From contig NZ_JANQOP010000063.1 in the NCBI RefSeq assembly GCF_028285745.1, positions 1 to 50,047 on the forward strand: DNA of 50,047 bases. The letters are read 5' to 3'. Source of the stretch: Acaryochloris sp. IP29b_bin.137. Lineage in GTDB: Bacteria > Cyanobacteriota > Cyanobacteriia > Thermosynechococcales > Thermosynechococcaceae. Below are positions 28,188 to 37,253 of the stretch, one piece after another. The translations under genes and the position numbers were made by a program. Position 1 is the stretch's first letter. The number at the start of each line of letters is the position of its first letter. The notes beneath the pieces are model-generated. The model had not been told where the DNA came from. It was given only the letters and a program-made list of their open reading frames with translations, and did no database searches.

Positions 28188-30011
28188 TTAAAAATCGATT
28201 CTTAGTTGACCTGAAAAGATATGACTGTTACTGGCCCCAGCACCACTCGAAATAATATTGGTGAGAACATAGCCAAAATCAAGCTCAACATTTTCGGCTA
28301 AGGAGGCTGTACATTTTGCTTGTAAACCTCGACCCGTACTTTTACCGCCATTAACCACTTGGTTGCCAATAGAAGCAGCAAACTGACAGGTTAATGGGTC
28401 AAAAATTTTACCTTTCCACCCCACCTCAGCGTTATAGAGCAAAAAGCTAAGGGGCGAGAAATAACCACTTTCTGCCTCTAAATCTTCAGCGAAGTTCCAG
28501 GTAAATACGTTGGCGGCCACCGAAAAAGGCCCGATCTTGCGCTCCAAGCGGCTAAAAGACTGGATTTCTTGGTTGCCATCATTGAACAAACCCGCTTGGA
28601 ACAGGCCAAAGAATGTGGTTTGACTGTCAATTTGCCAAAAGACACTCGGACGAAAGCGCCAATAGCTAATTTCATTCTCTAAAGTGGTGGTGTTGAACTT
28701 ATAAGGGCCATGTTCAACCTCCCCAGAAACCAGAACTTGCCCAAAAAGCGACGTTTTCGCCCCTACCTTAAAGGTGGGCTGGGGGTCTAAACGGTTAAAC
28801 ACTTCAGCACCAGCAGCTACATTCAGAGAGACATCCCCCTGCTCAGTCTCCCACCCTAAAATTAGTGGAATATTTTTGACCGGTTCCAGATCATTTTGCT
28901 TATAAGTATTCAAGCCGGTTGTAAAGGTAACAAGGTCCCCATTTCGGAGGCGAAAAGAAATAATTTCTTCGATTTTTAAGTTTTCTTTGCCAAATTCATC
29001 GAAATCAAGCTTAAAATCCGTCGTCGAGTTCTCTAAGACCAAAAAGGACACCTGCGGATCATCGGCGGCTCCAATCGGAGCACCCTCTGTAGGCAAACGA
29101 TCTGGAGGATTGATCTGAGACGGTTGCACCGGAAGATCTTTCGGTACCGATGAAGGTTGAACCGCTGCTGGGACCGGTGTTGGCGTATCCTGCACCAGAA
29201 CCGGCTGGGATGCGGGTGAAATATTTTGCTGGCGGGCAGGTGAGGGTAACGTGCGAAATCGAGGAGCCGTTTTCGCAGAAGATGTCGCTGGAGGCCGATT
29301 TGTCTGGGCAGGACGGAGGCGCTGCGGCCTGGGTTGCCCTAGACGAGGACGGGGGCCTGATGGACGAACAGCAGGACTGGGTGTCGATATCTGATCAGCA
29401 GGTTCTGCAGCACCGCCTTGGGATGCCGCTTCGGGTGGGGGCGCTGAGGAGGGCAGCGTCGGGATATGGGTTGGTGGTAAAGCAGGACCTGAAGGCCGGG
29501 CAGCTGGGCTGTAAACAGGATTAGCAGACGGCAATGCCCCGCCTTGAAAAGCATCTTCTGAAGGGATAGATGAGGAGGTATCGGGGATATCTGTTGGCCG
29601 AAGCGCAGGACCTGAGGGCCGGGCGGCTGGACTAATGATCAGTAGGGGGGAGTTGGGAGGGACAGGGGCGGGGGAATAGGGCGGGGAGTTGTTTACCCTC
29701 GACGCTTCAACCTTGATATTCACATCAGTAGGAACGGTGGCTCCGCCTTGAGGCCCCTTTTCAGGGTGGCTCTGAGGCGTAATGGCAGGTGGGGGTTTGG
29801 GCTGTTGCGGGGCAGGATCTGGCTTCTGCCAGGTATCGTTCGGCTGAATAGGGAGCTGGCGTAAGCCAGGGTTCAACTCATAGGGACCCGCTATCAAATA
29901 AGGGGGCTGGATAACGGGCTGAGTCAAGCGAGTTTGAGATAACTCCTGTATGTCGGGAGCATTGAAGTCGGGTTGACAGCCCAAACATAGCGTTGCCAGC
30001 ACGGAGAGCAT
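28188..30011 (-). CDS. Predicted outer-membrane beta-barrel protein with proline-rich stalk
   Basis: A 607-residue protein. The N-terminus MLSVLATLCLGCQPD looks like a short lipoprotein signal with Cys12, though the lipobox is atypical and lacks basic residues. Residues about 30-310 are extremely rich in Pro, Ser and Ala and contain two tandem units beginning SPAARPSGPAL and a partial third. From about 325 to 607 the sequence alternates polar and hydrophobic residues in strand-like blocks rich in Gly, Asn and aromatics and ends in a terminal Phe (SGQLRIDF), as outer-membrane barrels do. It may be the export pore, or a scaffold, for the polysaccharide system downstream. It lies 123 bases after glmU. 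No named family recognised. Confidence 0.75.
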   Translation of the reverse strand: MLSVLATLCLGCQPDFNAPDIQELSQTRLTQPVIQPPYLIAGPYELNPGLRQLPIQPNDTWQKPDPAPQQPKPPPAITPQSHPEKGPQGGATVPTDVNIKVEASRVNNSPPYSPAPVPPNSPLLIISPAARPSGPALRPTDIPDTSSSIPSEDAFQGGALPSANPVYSPAARPSGPALPPTHIPTLPSSAPPPEAASQGGAAEPADQISTPSPAVRPSGPRPRLGQPRPQRLRPAQTNRPPATSSAKTAPRFRTLPSPARQQNISPASQPVLVQDTPTPVPAAVQPSSVPKDLPVQPSQINPPDRLPTEGAPIGAADDPQVSFLVLENSTTDFKLDFDEFGKENLKIEEIISFRLRNGDLVTFTTGLNTYKQNDLEPVKNIPLILGWETEQGDVSLNVAAGAEVFNRLDPQPTFKVGAKTSLFGQVLVSGEVEHGPYKFNTTTLENEISYWRFRPSVFWQIDSQTTFFGLFQAGLFNDGNQEIQSFSRLERKIGPFSVAANVFTWNFAEDLEAESGYFSPLSFLLYNAEVGWKGKIFDPLTCQFAASIGNQVVNGGKSTGRGLQAKCTASLAENVELDFGYVLTNIISSGAGASNSHIFSGQLRIDF

Positions 30012-30134
30012 GAGAGATGTTCTACCACAAAGCAGGTCATAGGGGAAATTCAGCCAAAAAGCGACATTATCTCAGAAAAATCAATCTGCCCCAGTTTAGA
30101 GTGCCCTGTAAATTGTGGACTAACGCATCATTAT

Positions 30135-31496
30135 TTATGTCTTTTTAGAGGAAATAGGTCGCCATCCCGGCAAAATACTTTGCCGTTGACGAGCCACAAC
30201 CAGAGCATCATCACCGACATCCTTGGTAATCGTGGAACCCGCTGCAACTGTAACATCTGTTCCTAAGCGGATGGGGGCCACTAAAACACTGTTTGCACCT
30301 GTTTTCGTGCGATCGCCAATCTGAGTCGGATGTTTGTTAACCCCATCATAATTAGCGGTAATGGTCCCTGCACCAATATTGACCTGGGTTCCCAGGGTTG
30401 CATCTCCTAGGTAAGATAGGTGGGCCACGTTGGTGCGATCGCCAATAATTGTTTTTTTCATTTCCACAAAATTACCGACCCGACATTTTTCGCCAATGTG
30501 CACATTTCCGCGCAGATGCGTGTAGGGTCCAATTCTGGAGTTATCGCCGACTCGGCTATCTGAAATCACTGAATATAGCACCTGAACATTGGCACATATT
30601 CGGCTATTCTCGATCAAACTCCCAGGACCGATACGGCAACCGGTATCAATTTTGGTATCACCTCGTAGGTGAGTTTGGGGTTCGATAATAACATCAGTCC
30701 CTAATTCGACGGTTTCATCGATGGTAATGCTGTCTGGGTCTACGATAGTCACACCAGCAGCGAGCCAAGCATCCTTAATTCGATCTTGCAAAATGGTGTA
30801 GGCCGTAGCTAACTGTTTGCGATCGTTAATGCCTAGAATCTCTTGATAATCCTCCACATCTAGAACCATAACCGGATCCAGGTAATTCACGGCATCCGTC
30901 AGATAATATTCTTTCTGATCATTCTCTGCTTTGAGATCCGGTAAGACTTCTGCTAAAGCAGACCAGCGAAAACAGTAGACCCCTGCATTAATGCGTTGAT
31001 TTTGGCGTTGGGCGGGGGTGCAGTCTCGATCTTCAATGATTTCTTGCAAATGCATTTGCGCATCACAAAAAACCCGCCCATAGCCCTTGGGATGAGGAAG
31101 CTGGGCCGTCAAAATGGTAGCTGCATTATGATGTTTTTGATGAGTTGCCAACATCTTTTCCAGAGTTTCGGGTCTGAGCAAAGGCACATCCCCATTGAGA
31201 ACGAGCAGATCTCCGTCAAATCCTTGCAGGACAGGCAGCACTTGCTGGACAGCATGCCCCGTCCCCAACTGCTCAGTCTGTTCAACAAATTCCAAGTTGG
31301 GCCAGGATTGCATCTCGGCTCGCACCTGATCGGCGCAATACCCCACAATTACGATCTGACGAGACGGAGATAGATTTTGGGTACTGGTTAAGACTCGCTC
31401 GACCAGGCTTTTCCCTCCCAACTGATGGAGTACCTTGGGCAGGTTCGACTTCATGCGCGTGCCTTTTCCCGCTGCCAAAATTGCTACCGCGATCAT
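30135..31496 (-). CDS. glmU: Bifunctional GlmU (UDP-GlcNAc pyrophosphorylase / GlcN-1-P acetyltransferase)
   Basis: A 453-residue enzyme of normal family length. N-terminal uridyltransferase: [34 protein letters not shown] and the INAGVYCF region. C-terminal left-handed beta-helix with hexapeptide repeats ([30 protein letters not shown]), then [13 protein letters not shown] and a final [11 protein letters not shown]. It acetylates glucosamine-1-phosphate and then forms UDP-GlcNAc for peptidoglycan and other glycans. It is the first large gene of the minus-strand run leading to the polysaccharide synthase. The ATG at 31496 is the only sensible start. Confidence 0.97.
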   Translation of the reverse strand: MIAVAILAAGKGTRMKSNLPKVLHQLGGKSLVERVLTSTQNLSPSRQIVIVGYCADQVRAEMQSWPNLEFVEQTEQLGTGHAVQQVLPVLQGFDGDLLVLNGDVPLLRPETLEKMLATHQKHHNAATILTAQLPHPKGYGRVFCDAQMHLQEIIEDRDCTPAQRQNQRINAGVYCFRWSALAEVLPDLKAENDQKEYYLTDAVNYLDPVMVLDVEDYQEILGINDRKQLATAYTILQDRIKDAWLAAGVTIVDPDSITIDETVELGTDVIIEPQTHLRGDTKIDTGCRIGPGSLIENSRICANVQVLYSVISDSRVGDNSRIGPYTHLRGNVHIGEKCRVGNFVEMKKTIIGDRTNVAHLSYLGDATLGTQVNIGAGTITANYDGVNKHPTQIGDRTKTGANSVLVAPIRLGTDVTVAAGSTITKDVGDDALVVARQRQSILPGWRPISSKKT

Positions 31497-31554
31497 GTCC
31501 TTGTCCTAGCGAGTCAACACCCACGGAGTATATCGTGCTTCCTGACCTTTTGAG

Positions 31555-31749
31555 TTAAGTAGAAGTGTTATATCGACTGAGTTCACGACCAATATCCTGT
31601 AGTTCCTCAGCACCAATTTCACAAATCTCAGCAATCTGAGTTGGGATTAAACCAGCTTCTATAGATAGAGCTAAATTTGCACATAAATCTCTCAATTGAG
31701 CCAAACGATTAGTTGCTTCTCCTAACTGTCTGGGACTATGTTTCGGCAT
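31555..31749 (-). CDS. Small hypothetical helical protein
   Basis: A 64-residue protein (MPKHSPRQLGEATNRLAQLR) predicted to be almost wholly helical, with no Trp and no membrane segment. It ends 58 bases before glmU on the same strand. GGAG lies about 13 bases upstream of the ATG, a rather distant ribosome site. I recognise no family. Confidence 0.5.
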   Translation of the reverse strand: MPKHSPRQLGEATNRLAQLRDLCANLALSIEAGLIPTQIAEICEIGAEELQDIGRELSRYNTST

Positions 31750-31958
31750 TACTGTTTATTCTCCAAAGTGGTGGGTGATTCTGAAAATTGCCCTCGCCAA
31801 AGGGATAAGTGATTACTCTGAAGGGAATCACAACATTCATCCATTGCGGTTGATACAAGCTGTATGTCCGTTCGTTCACTAATAGGCAAAAAAAATTCCT
31901 CCATTTATCAGGGGGATCTTCAATATCCCTTGCTGCTGCCTAGGCACTCTACCCCGGG

Positions 31959-32585
31959 TTAAACCCATGGAATGGGTTCAGCAAAAAATACTCCCATGCA
32001 AAGTTCCAAAACTTGGTTGACCTGTTTCTCCATACTGATATTTCCAAAAGCTTCTCGATCAATCACAGCTCTACTAACCAACCCCAAAGCAACACTGATC
32101 AGCGCTTCATCAGCAATTTGGCGGACAGGATAGTCCCGGCGCAAATTTTGTAGTAGCTCCAGCATCTTCACGTAAGCGGTTGAAAACTGATCGGTCGTGT
32201 AGTCAAATTGACCTTTGATCAATCTTTCTTGCTGATTTCTAACAAACCGAAACGTATACTCCTTAGGATGGTTAAATCCCCATCGGATAAACCCTCTCGT
32301 AACGGCAGTTAGAATTTCCAGCGAGTCAGAACCTGCATTTTCATAATCAATTAAAATTTGATGCTCTGTTTGCTTGAATATCTGGATAGAGAGCGCATCA
32401 GCAACAGCTTTTTTATTTGTAAAGTGTGCATAGAGACTGGCCTTGGATCGGAATCCTGCGGCTTTTCGCAAGTCTTCAATAGACGTCTCTTCGTAGCCTT
32501 GATGAGTAAATAACTCAAGGGCAGCATCTAAAATAGCTTGCTTGCCGTCTCGACGAGTAAAACATTTAGATTGGTTACTTTTCAA
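31959..32585 (-). CDS. TetR-family transcriptional regulator
   Basis: A 208-residue repressor-type protein. The N-terminal helix-turn-helix runs from ILDAALELFTHQGYEETSIE through FRSKASLYAHFTNKKAV (about residues 15-60). The rest is the variable helical ligand-binding domain. The only in-frame start is TTG at 32585, since stop codons lie just upstream. It is divergent from the GST-like gene. A perfect 12-base palindrome at 32619-32630 lies in the shared gap and is the likely operator, so the regulator probably controls itself and the GST gene. Inducer unknown. Confidence 0.9.
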   Translation of the reverse strand: MKSNQSKCFTRRDGKQAILDAALELFTHQGYEETSIEDLRKAAGFRSKASLYAHFTNKKAVADALSIQIFKQTEHQILIDYENAGSDSLEILTAVTRGFIRWGFNHPKEYTFRFVRNQQERLIKGQFDYTTDQFSTAYVKMLELLQNLRRDYPVRQIADEALISVALGLVSRAVIDREAFGNISMEKQVNQVLELCMGVFFAEPIPWV

Positions 32586-32618
32586 AGGTTATCATTTTAA
32601 CTTTTTCTGGTTTTTAGT

Positions 32619-32630
32619 GAACGTACGTTC
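32619..32630. promoter_or_regulatory. Probable TetR operator, perfect palindrome
   Basis: GAACGTACGTTC is a perfect 12-base palindrome, set 33 bases upstream of the tetR start and 151 bases upstream of the GST-like gene. A related imperfect copy (CCGTTCGTTCACTA) lies at about 31869-31882, beyond the 3' end of tetR. Size and position fit a TetR operator; binding is inferred. Confidence 0.6.
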
Positions 32631-32781
32631 GTCAACATTCTAAGCAAGCCCATAATCGAGTGGCCTTATCTTGTAGCAAAAGTTTAAACATCTGACAGAG
32701 GTTAACCGTTTAGCCCTGCTGTGCAATTTTCCCTCAGAACCCTTTATAATCCGATCGCCTTGTGTTCCCCTGAATATCCTC

Positions 32782-33981
32782 ATGCGTACTCCCCTAAGCT
32801 GGTCTGAATTAGCTGACCGTACCGACTTCCATTTGGATCCTGTGAATGGTCCAACCAATTCCCAATCCCGCCTGCGCCTGTTTGGGCAATCCGAAGACAA
32901 CGTACGGGTAACGCTATTCCGCGATAACCATGCCTGGTGTCCCTACTGTCAAAAGGTGTGGCTATGGCTAGAAGAGAAGCAGATCCCCTATCGAATCGAG
33001 AAAGTGACGATGTTTTGTTATGGGGAAAAAGAGCGGTGGTATAAGCGCATTGTTCCTTCCGGGATGCTGCCCGCCCTTGAGCTAGATGGCCGGGTGATTA
33101 CAGAAAGCGATGATATTTTATTCGCTCTAGAGCAAGCGTTTGGCCCCTTGGGCAAAGGCATGAAAGATCCGACAGTCATTTCTTTACGCCAACTGGAACG
33201 ACTACTGTTTCGAGCTTGGTGTACTTGGTTATGCTATCCCTCTCGCCCTCGACAAGATCAGCAAAATCGAGAGCAGTTTATCAGCGTGGTGGACAAGGTG
33301 GAAGATACCCTAAGTCAAACCCCTGGACCTTATTTCCTGGAAGACTTTGGTACCGCAGACGTCATTTTTACCCCCTATGTGGAGCGCATGAACGCCAGCC
33401 TCTACTACTACAAAGGCTACTCCTTGCGAGAAGAGAATCCTCGGTTCTCGGATTGGTTTGATGCCATGGAAAGTCGGCCCACCTACCGAGGCACTCAAAG
33501 CGACTTCCACACCCATGCCCATGACCTCCCTCCCCAAATGGGCGGTTGCTACAAGAACAACGATCCACAAACGCCCATCCATATGAATCGAGTGGATAAT
33601 GGCCCGTGGGCGGAGTTACCGGATGTCACCTATCCTGAACCCGAAACCTCTCGGGCTGAAGCCTTACATCGGGTGGTCAAGCATCACGAAAATATCATTA
33701 AGGTCAATCCCACTCAGGACAAGTTATTTGATGAAGCCTTGCGCTGTGCGCTGACCCATTTGATCACGGGCGAGGTCTGCCCACCCCCACCGGGTTCTGA
33801 TATTGGGTTGCGTTACTTGCGCGATCGCATCAGTGTTCCGCGCGATATGTCCATCTATGCGGCTAAGCGTCTTAAGGAATCTCTAGAGACAACCGCTGCA
33901 CTCGTAGGCAACCGACAAGGCACGCCTATTCCAGTCCGTCACCGCCATGACCAAGATCCCGCCAACTTTGCCAAAGCATGA
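32782..33981 (+). CDS. Glutathione S-transferase-like protein with thioredoxin fold
   Basis: A 399-residue protein. A thioredoxin-fold N-terminal GST domain at about residues 40-130 has WCPYC (Cys53 and Cys56) at the active-site position, then [13 protein letters not shown] with the cis-Pro loop and TESDDI for glutathione contact. A helical C-terminal GST domain follows to about 250. The last 120 or more residues are an additional helical region longer than in ordinary GSTs. A CxxC active site points to thiol reduction or deglutathionylation rather than conjugation. It is divergent from a TetR gene and probably regulated by it. Start ATG at 32782. Confidence 0.85.
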   Translation: MRTPLSWSELADRTDFHLDPVNGPTNSQSRLRLFGQSEDNVRVTLFRDNHAWCPYCQKVWLWLEEKQIPYRIEKVTMFCYGEKERWYKRIVPSGMLPALELDGRVITESDDILFALEQAFGPLGKGMKDPTVISLRQLERLLFRAWCTWLCYPSRPRQDQQNREQFISVVDKVEDTLSQTPGPYFLEDFGTADVIFTPYVERMNASLYYYKGYSLREENPRFSDWFDAMESRPTYRGTQSDFHTHAHDLPPQMGGCYKNNDPQTPIHMNRVDNGPWAELPDVTYPEPETSRAEALHRVVKHHENIIKVNPTQDKLFDEALRCALTHLITGEVCPPPPGSDIGLRYLRDRISVPRDMSIYAAKRLKESLETTAALVGNRQGTPIPVRHRHDQDPANFAKA

Positions 33982-34452
33982 TGCAGCTCATCTGATCCTG
34001 CAGGTTCAGACACGCTAATAGTGACTTAGCTAGCGGATAGAATATCCTGTTTTGAGAAGTCTCACTTCCAAGAATATTTAGCCAACATAGATAATTGATT
34101 CCTCATTCTGGCTTGCTATTAGGATTCCCCAAAGAGCGTAATAAATAGCAAGATACCGTATTTATACGGGCACTAAAAATATTTTTTCTACTCTTACATA
34201 AATCACAAAAGTATTTCTATACAAAGATTTCAGAGCTCATAAAATCAGAATGTAAGACAATATTTCTGTTAAATCATTCACTCAAGAAAACGAGTGCAAA
34301 CTCCGTATCAATTCGGATCTCATTCTCTTGCTATCCCGGCTAGGGTGTAGCTAGGATGCAAGATTCTTATCGTCCTTGACATCGGCAGATGTCACTCGCA
34401 TGTCGCCATTCGGCATTACTGTATTTGATACTCACTCCACTCATTCCTGATC
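33982..34452. other. 471-base AT-rich intergenic region
   Basis: Lies between the GST-like gene and the M23 peptidase gene, both on the plus strand. It contains a small hairpin CCGTA/TACGG near 34158-34171 and the inverted repeat TGACAT-6-ATGTCA at 34377-34394. TTGACA at 34376-34381 could be a -35 box for the peptidase gene, but no good -10 follows. No gene recognised. Confidence 0.45.
34377..34394. promoter_or_regulatory. Inverted repeat upstream of the MshEN-M23 gene
   Basis: TGACAT and ATGTCA are exact inverses separated by CGGCAG, and end 58 bases before the start codon. The left arm overlaps a TTGACA hexamer. A regulator-binding site is possible; there is no further evidence. Confidence 0.35.
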
Positions 34453-35319
34453 ATGTATCTAGTTCGCATTGGCAAAGTCCTCACCCAAAAAGGCCTGATT
34501 AGCAAGCACCAACTCCAACAAGCACTCAGGATCCAAAAGCAAACTGGACAAAAACTGGGAGAGACGCTTATTCAACAGGGGCTGATTTCTCGATCGCAGT
34601 TAAAGCAAGTGTTGTTCGAACAGCGATGTCGGAATTGGGTGGCTTGTTCTCTACTGACTCTCAGCACCTTAGGGCCAACATTTTCAATCATGCCGCCCAC
34701 ATCAGCCAACCATCAAAATGCGAGAAAACAAAAAAGCATTGTGGATGATGCCCTTGGAGGTGCCCAAACCAGTGCAGAGCCACTGCCCCAACAGCCCCCT
34801 TTGCAATCCTCTCTGGTGGCGACCCAGCCTCCTACCCTTGCTTCTCCATTAAGTGGCTTCTGTCATCCCCTAAACGGTAAAGGATATCTTTCCCAAGGAA
34901 TTCGTGGTAAAACTCACCAAAACCGGATGGAGTATGCCTATGACATTGCCAGTTCAATGGGCACTCCTGTCTATGCAATGAAAGCTGGACGAGTCATTCG
35001 GCTACAAGATAAATTTCCTGACACGGGAGGCACGAGGGCGAATGCTGCTAAATTCAACTACGTTTGGATCGAACATGCAGATGGCTATCGTTCCGCCTAT
35101 GCCCATTTACAACAGGGGTTCCGCAGTCGAGTCCAGCTCAAAGCTGGAGATTGGGTCAAGGCGGGACAACTGATAGGATATAGCGGAAATTCAGGATGGT
35201 CCTCAGGTCCCCATCTACACGTTGAAGTCCAAAAAGGAGGGAGTCGCGCAAAGTTTTCGCAAACTGTGCCGTTTCGAATTTCAGGATCCTGTGCCCAATT
35301 TGCCCGTAGAGCGAGCTAA
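34453..35319 (+). CDS. M23 peptidase with N-terminal MshEN-like (c-di-GMP) domain
   Basis: A 288-residue protein. Residues 5-28 and 34-57 are two 24-residue motifs of the MshEN pattern, (R/K)(L/I)GxxLxxxGLIxxxQLxxxLxxQ, separated by exactly five residues (KQTGQ), which is the spacing known for the c-di-GMP-binding MshEN domain. A single hydrophobic segment at about 62-80 follows, then a Pro/Gln-rich linker. The LytM/M23 zinc peptidase domain is at about 140-280, with H...YAYDI, SAYAHLQ and HLHVEV supplying the metal and catalytic His and Asp residues. Predicted topology: sensor inside, peptidoglycan hydrolase outside. Whether c-di-GMP binds here is inference; the second motif begins with Lys instead of Arg. 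Confidence 0.85.
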   Translation: MYLVRIGKVLTQKGLISKHQLQQALRIQKQTGQKLGETLIQQGLISRSQLKQVLFEQRCRNWVACSLLTLSTLGPTFSIMPPTSANHQNARKQKSIVDDALGGAQTSAEPLPQQPPLQSSLVATQPPTLASPLSGFCHPLNGKGYLSQGIRGKTHQNRMEYAYDIASSMGTPVYAMKAGRVIRLQDKFPDTGGTRANAAKFNYVWIEHADGYRSAYAHLQQGFRSRVQLKAGDWVKAGQLIGYSGNSGWSSGPHLHVEVQKGGSRAKFSQTVPFRISGSCAQFARRAS

Positions 35320-35569
35320 TCTTTTTCATTGAGTTAGTTATTTGAATCTCATTTCATCTATATTGAATGCTTGACTTCGGAGGACGCTATATATTTTTAT
35401 TATCGGTATAAATTAATCGCTTCAATTTCACAAATCAAAGTCACCATTCAACATCCTCAATGTTACTTTTTTCAATTTTCTTTGTTACTTTTGTGCAATT
35501 TCTTTGCTATAGGTGTTCCCTTTTTAAAAACTTGAGATAAAATGCTCGCAAGGTTTTGAGGATACCTCA

Positions 35570-35845
35570 ATGAATAAAGGTGAATTAGTAGATGCCATTG
35601 CCGATAAAACTGGAGTAACTAAAAAACAAGCTGATGTTACCCTCAGTGCTGCAGTTGATGTGATTATTGACGCAGTTAGCCATGGCGATAAAGTTACGCT
35701 AGTCGGCTTTGGCAGTTTTGAACCGCGCGATCGCAAAGCAAGAAATGGACGCAATCCCCAAACAGGCAAAAAGCTGAAAATACCCGCAACTCGGGTTCCA
35801 GCTTTCAGTGCCGGGAAGCTATTCAAAGAGAAAGTCGCCCATTAA
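35570..35845 (+). CDS. hup: HU-type nucleoid protein
   Basis: A 91-residue DNA-bending protein. MNKGELVDAIADKTGVTKKQ forms the N-terminal helices, GFGSFEPRDRKARNGRNPQT forms the start of the DNA-binding arm with the signature Arg-rich strand, and FSAGKLFKEKV is the closing helix. The length is standard. GAGG at 35558-35561 lies eight bases before the ATG. TAAAAT near 35540 may be the -10 box. Expected to be abundant and housekeeping. Confidence 0.96.
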   Translation: MNKGELVDAIADKTGVTKKQADVTLSAAVDVIIDAVSHGDKVTLVGFGSFEPRDRKARNGRNPQTGKKLKIPATRVPAFSAGKLFKEKVAH

Positions 35846-36118
35846 TTGACCCACTTTTTCTTATTTCATTTCTGAAGCAGCCCATTGAAACCTCTACTTT
35901 GTGGGTTTCTCATCGGGATAGTTCAGGTTGATTTGCTGCGATTTATTAATGATCGCCTCCGCAATCTGAGTATAGCTTTGGTGACTTGTCGATCACTCCT
36001 TCATTTACCATTTCTTAGGCATAGATTTTTCACGACTATGTCTATTCTTCGCGCTATTTCATTGGGGTCACGTCTAGATTCTAATTCTTCGGCCCCTAAC
36101 TTGAATCCCCCCATCCTG

Positions 36119-36994
36119 TTAAGCCAGAGTTTGGATGAGAGGGAGTAAAAGCGTTACGAAATAGTAAACCAAGGGGGCTGTAAATACGTAGCTATCGGCT
36201 CGATCTAGAATGCCACCATGGCCTGGGATAAGCTGTCCAGAGTCTTTTACGCCTGCATCACGTTTCATCATCGACTCGGTTAGATCTCCCAACAGACTGG
36301 CAATCCCAATTAACAACCCCAGAGCGAGACCCAAGAAAACCCAGAACGGCCAAAGAAAGAACTTCGCCCCCAGCACCGCAACAGTCACACTTCCTAAGAC
36401 GCCAAATACAGCCCCTTCAACCGTTTTTTTAGGGCTAATATTGGATAACCGCGTTTTACCGAAGAGGCGGCCAAAAGTATAGGCACCAATATCTGCTGCC
36501 CAAATACAGCCAAATGCCAAAAGCGTAATGGTCAGTCCCATGGGCAGTTGATTGAGGTTGGACCATTGCTCGGGCCAATATCCCCAAAGGGGCAAATTAC
36601 TGGTTTCTAAAGAATCTAGCGATCGGACCCTAATCCAATAACTGGGCAAGTAACCACCATAAAATAAGCCCAGTATTGAGCTGGAGATATCGGATATTGT
36701 CGCTAACTTAGGCTGGAAGAGCAGATAAAAACAAATAAACGTCCCTGCTACGGGTAAGACGGCATCAGCCAACGCTACATTGATGGTAGCCGTAATCAAG
36801 AGTAACTGACTCACAATCATGGTGGTCTTTCCAGCAGGCCGATTTCCTTTTGCCCGCACGAGGTCAAAATACTCAACCTGAGCTAAGTACACGAGTATGC
36901 AAAAGCCAAGGGTAAAGTACCATCCACCCAACAAAATCATGCCCAACGCCAGAACGATGGCAATTATCCCACTAATGATTCGAGCCCAAGGCAT
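36119..36994 (-). CDS. cdsA: Phosphatidate cytidylyltransferase
   Basis: A 291-residue integral membrane enzyme that makes CDP-diacylglycerol from phosphatidic acid and CTP, the precursor of phosphatidylglycerol in thylakoid and plasma membranes. About eight hydrophobic segments are visible. The CdsA signature is intact near the C-terminus: MKRDAGVKDSGQLIPGHGG followed by ILDRADS, with the conserved Lys-Asp and Asp-Arg pairs. The ATG at 36994 is the natural start. It is convergent with HU and divergent from the STAS gene. Confidence 0.95.
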   Translation of the reverse strand: MPWARIISGIIAIVLALGMILLGGWYFTLGFCILVYLAQVEYFDLVRAKGNRPAGKTTMIVSQLLLITATINVALADAVLPVAGTFICFYLLFQPKLATISDISSSILGLFYGGYLPSYWIRVRSLDSLETSNLPLWGYWPEQWSNLNQLPMGLTITLLAFGCIWAADIGAYTFGRLFGKTRLSNISPKKTVEGAVFGVLGSVTVAVLGAKFFLWPFWVFLGLALGLLIGIASLLGDLTESMMKRDAGVKDSGQLIPGHGGILDRADSYVFTAPLVYYFVTLLLPLIQTLA

Positions 36995-37253
36995 ATAAAC
37001 AGGTTATTATTTCCCTCAAAGTTATTATCCTATGTTGATGCCTCTAGGCGGGTTGGCCTGGGCGAGAGGAGGATGCATTGAGGATAACAAAAAGCATCCG
37101 AACTGGCGATCTCATCGAAAAACAGAGTATTCTGAGGAACGGCTCTTTGCCAACGTTTATGCCTGATGAGGGGGTACTCTCACAGGCCAAGGTTAAGATT
37201 GGCGTGTATGGTGATTGTCTGCGGATTAGTTTCAATTCTTATGTTCAACGTCC

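Noticed and set aside
29150..29524. 124-codon plus-strand frame
   Set aside because: Lies antisense to the proline-rich stalk of the outer-membrane protein gene and has no recognisable domain or ribosome site.
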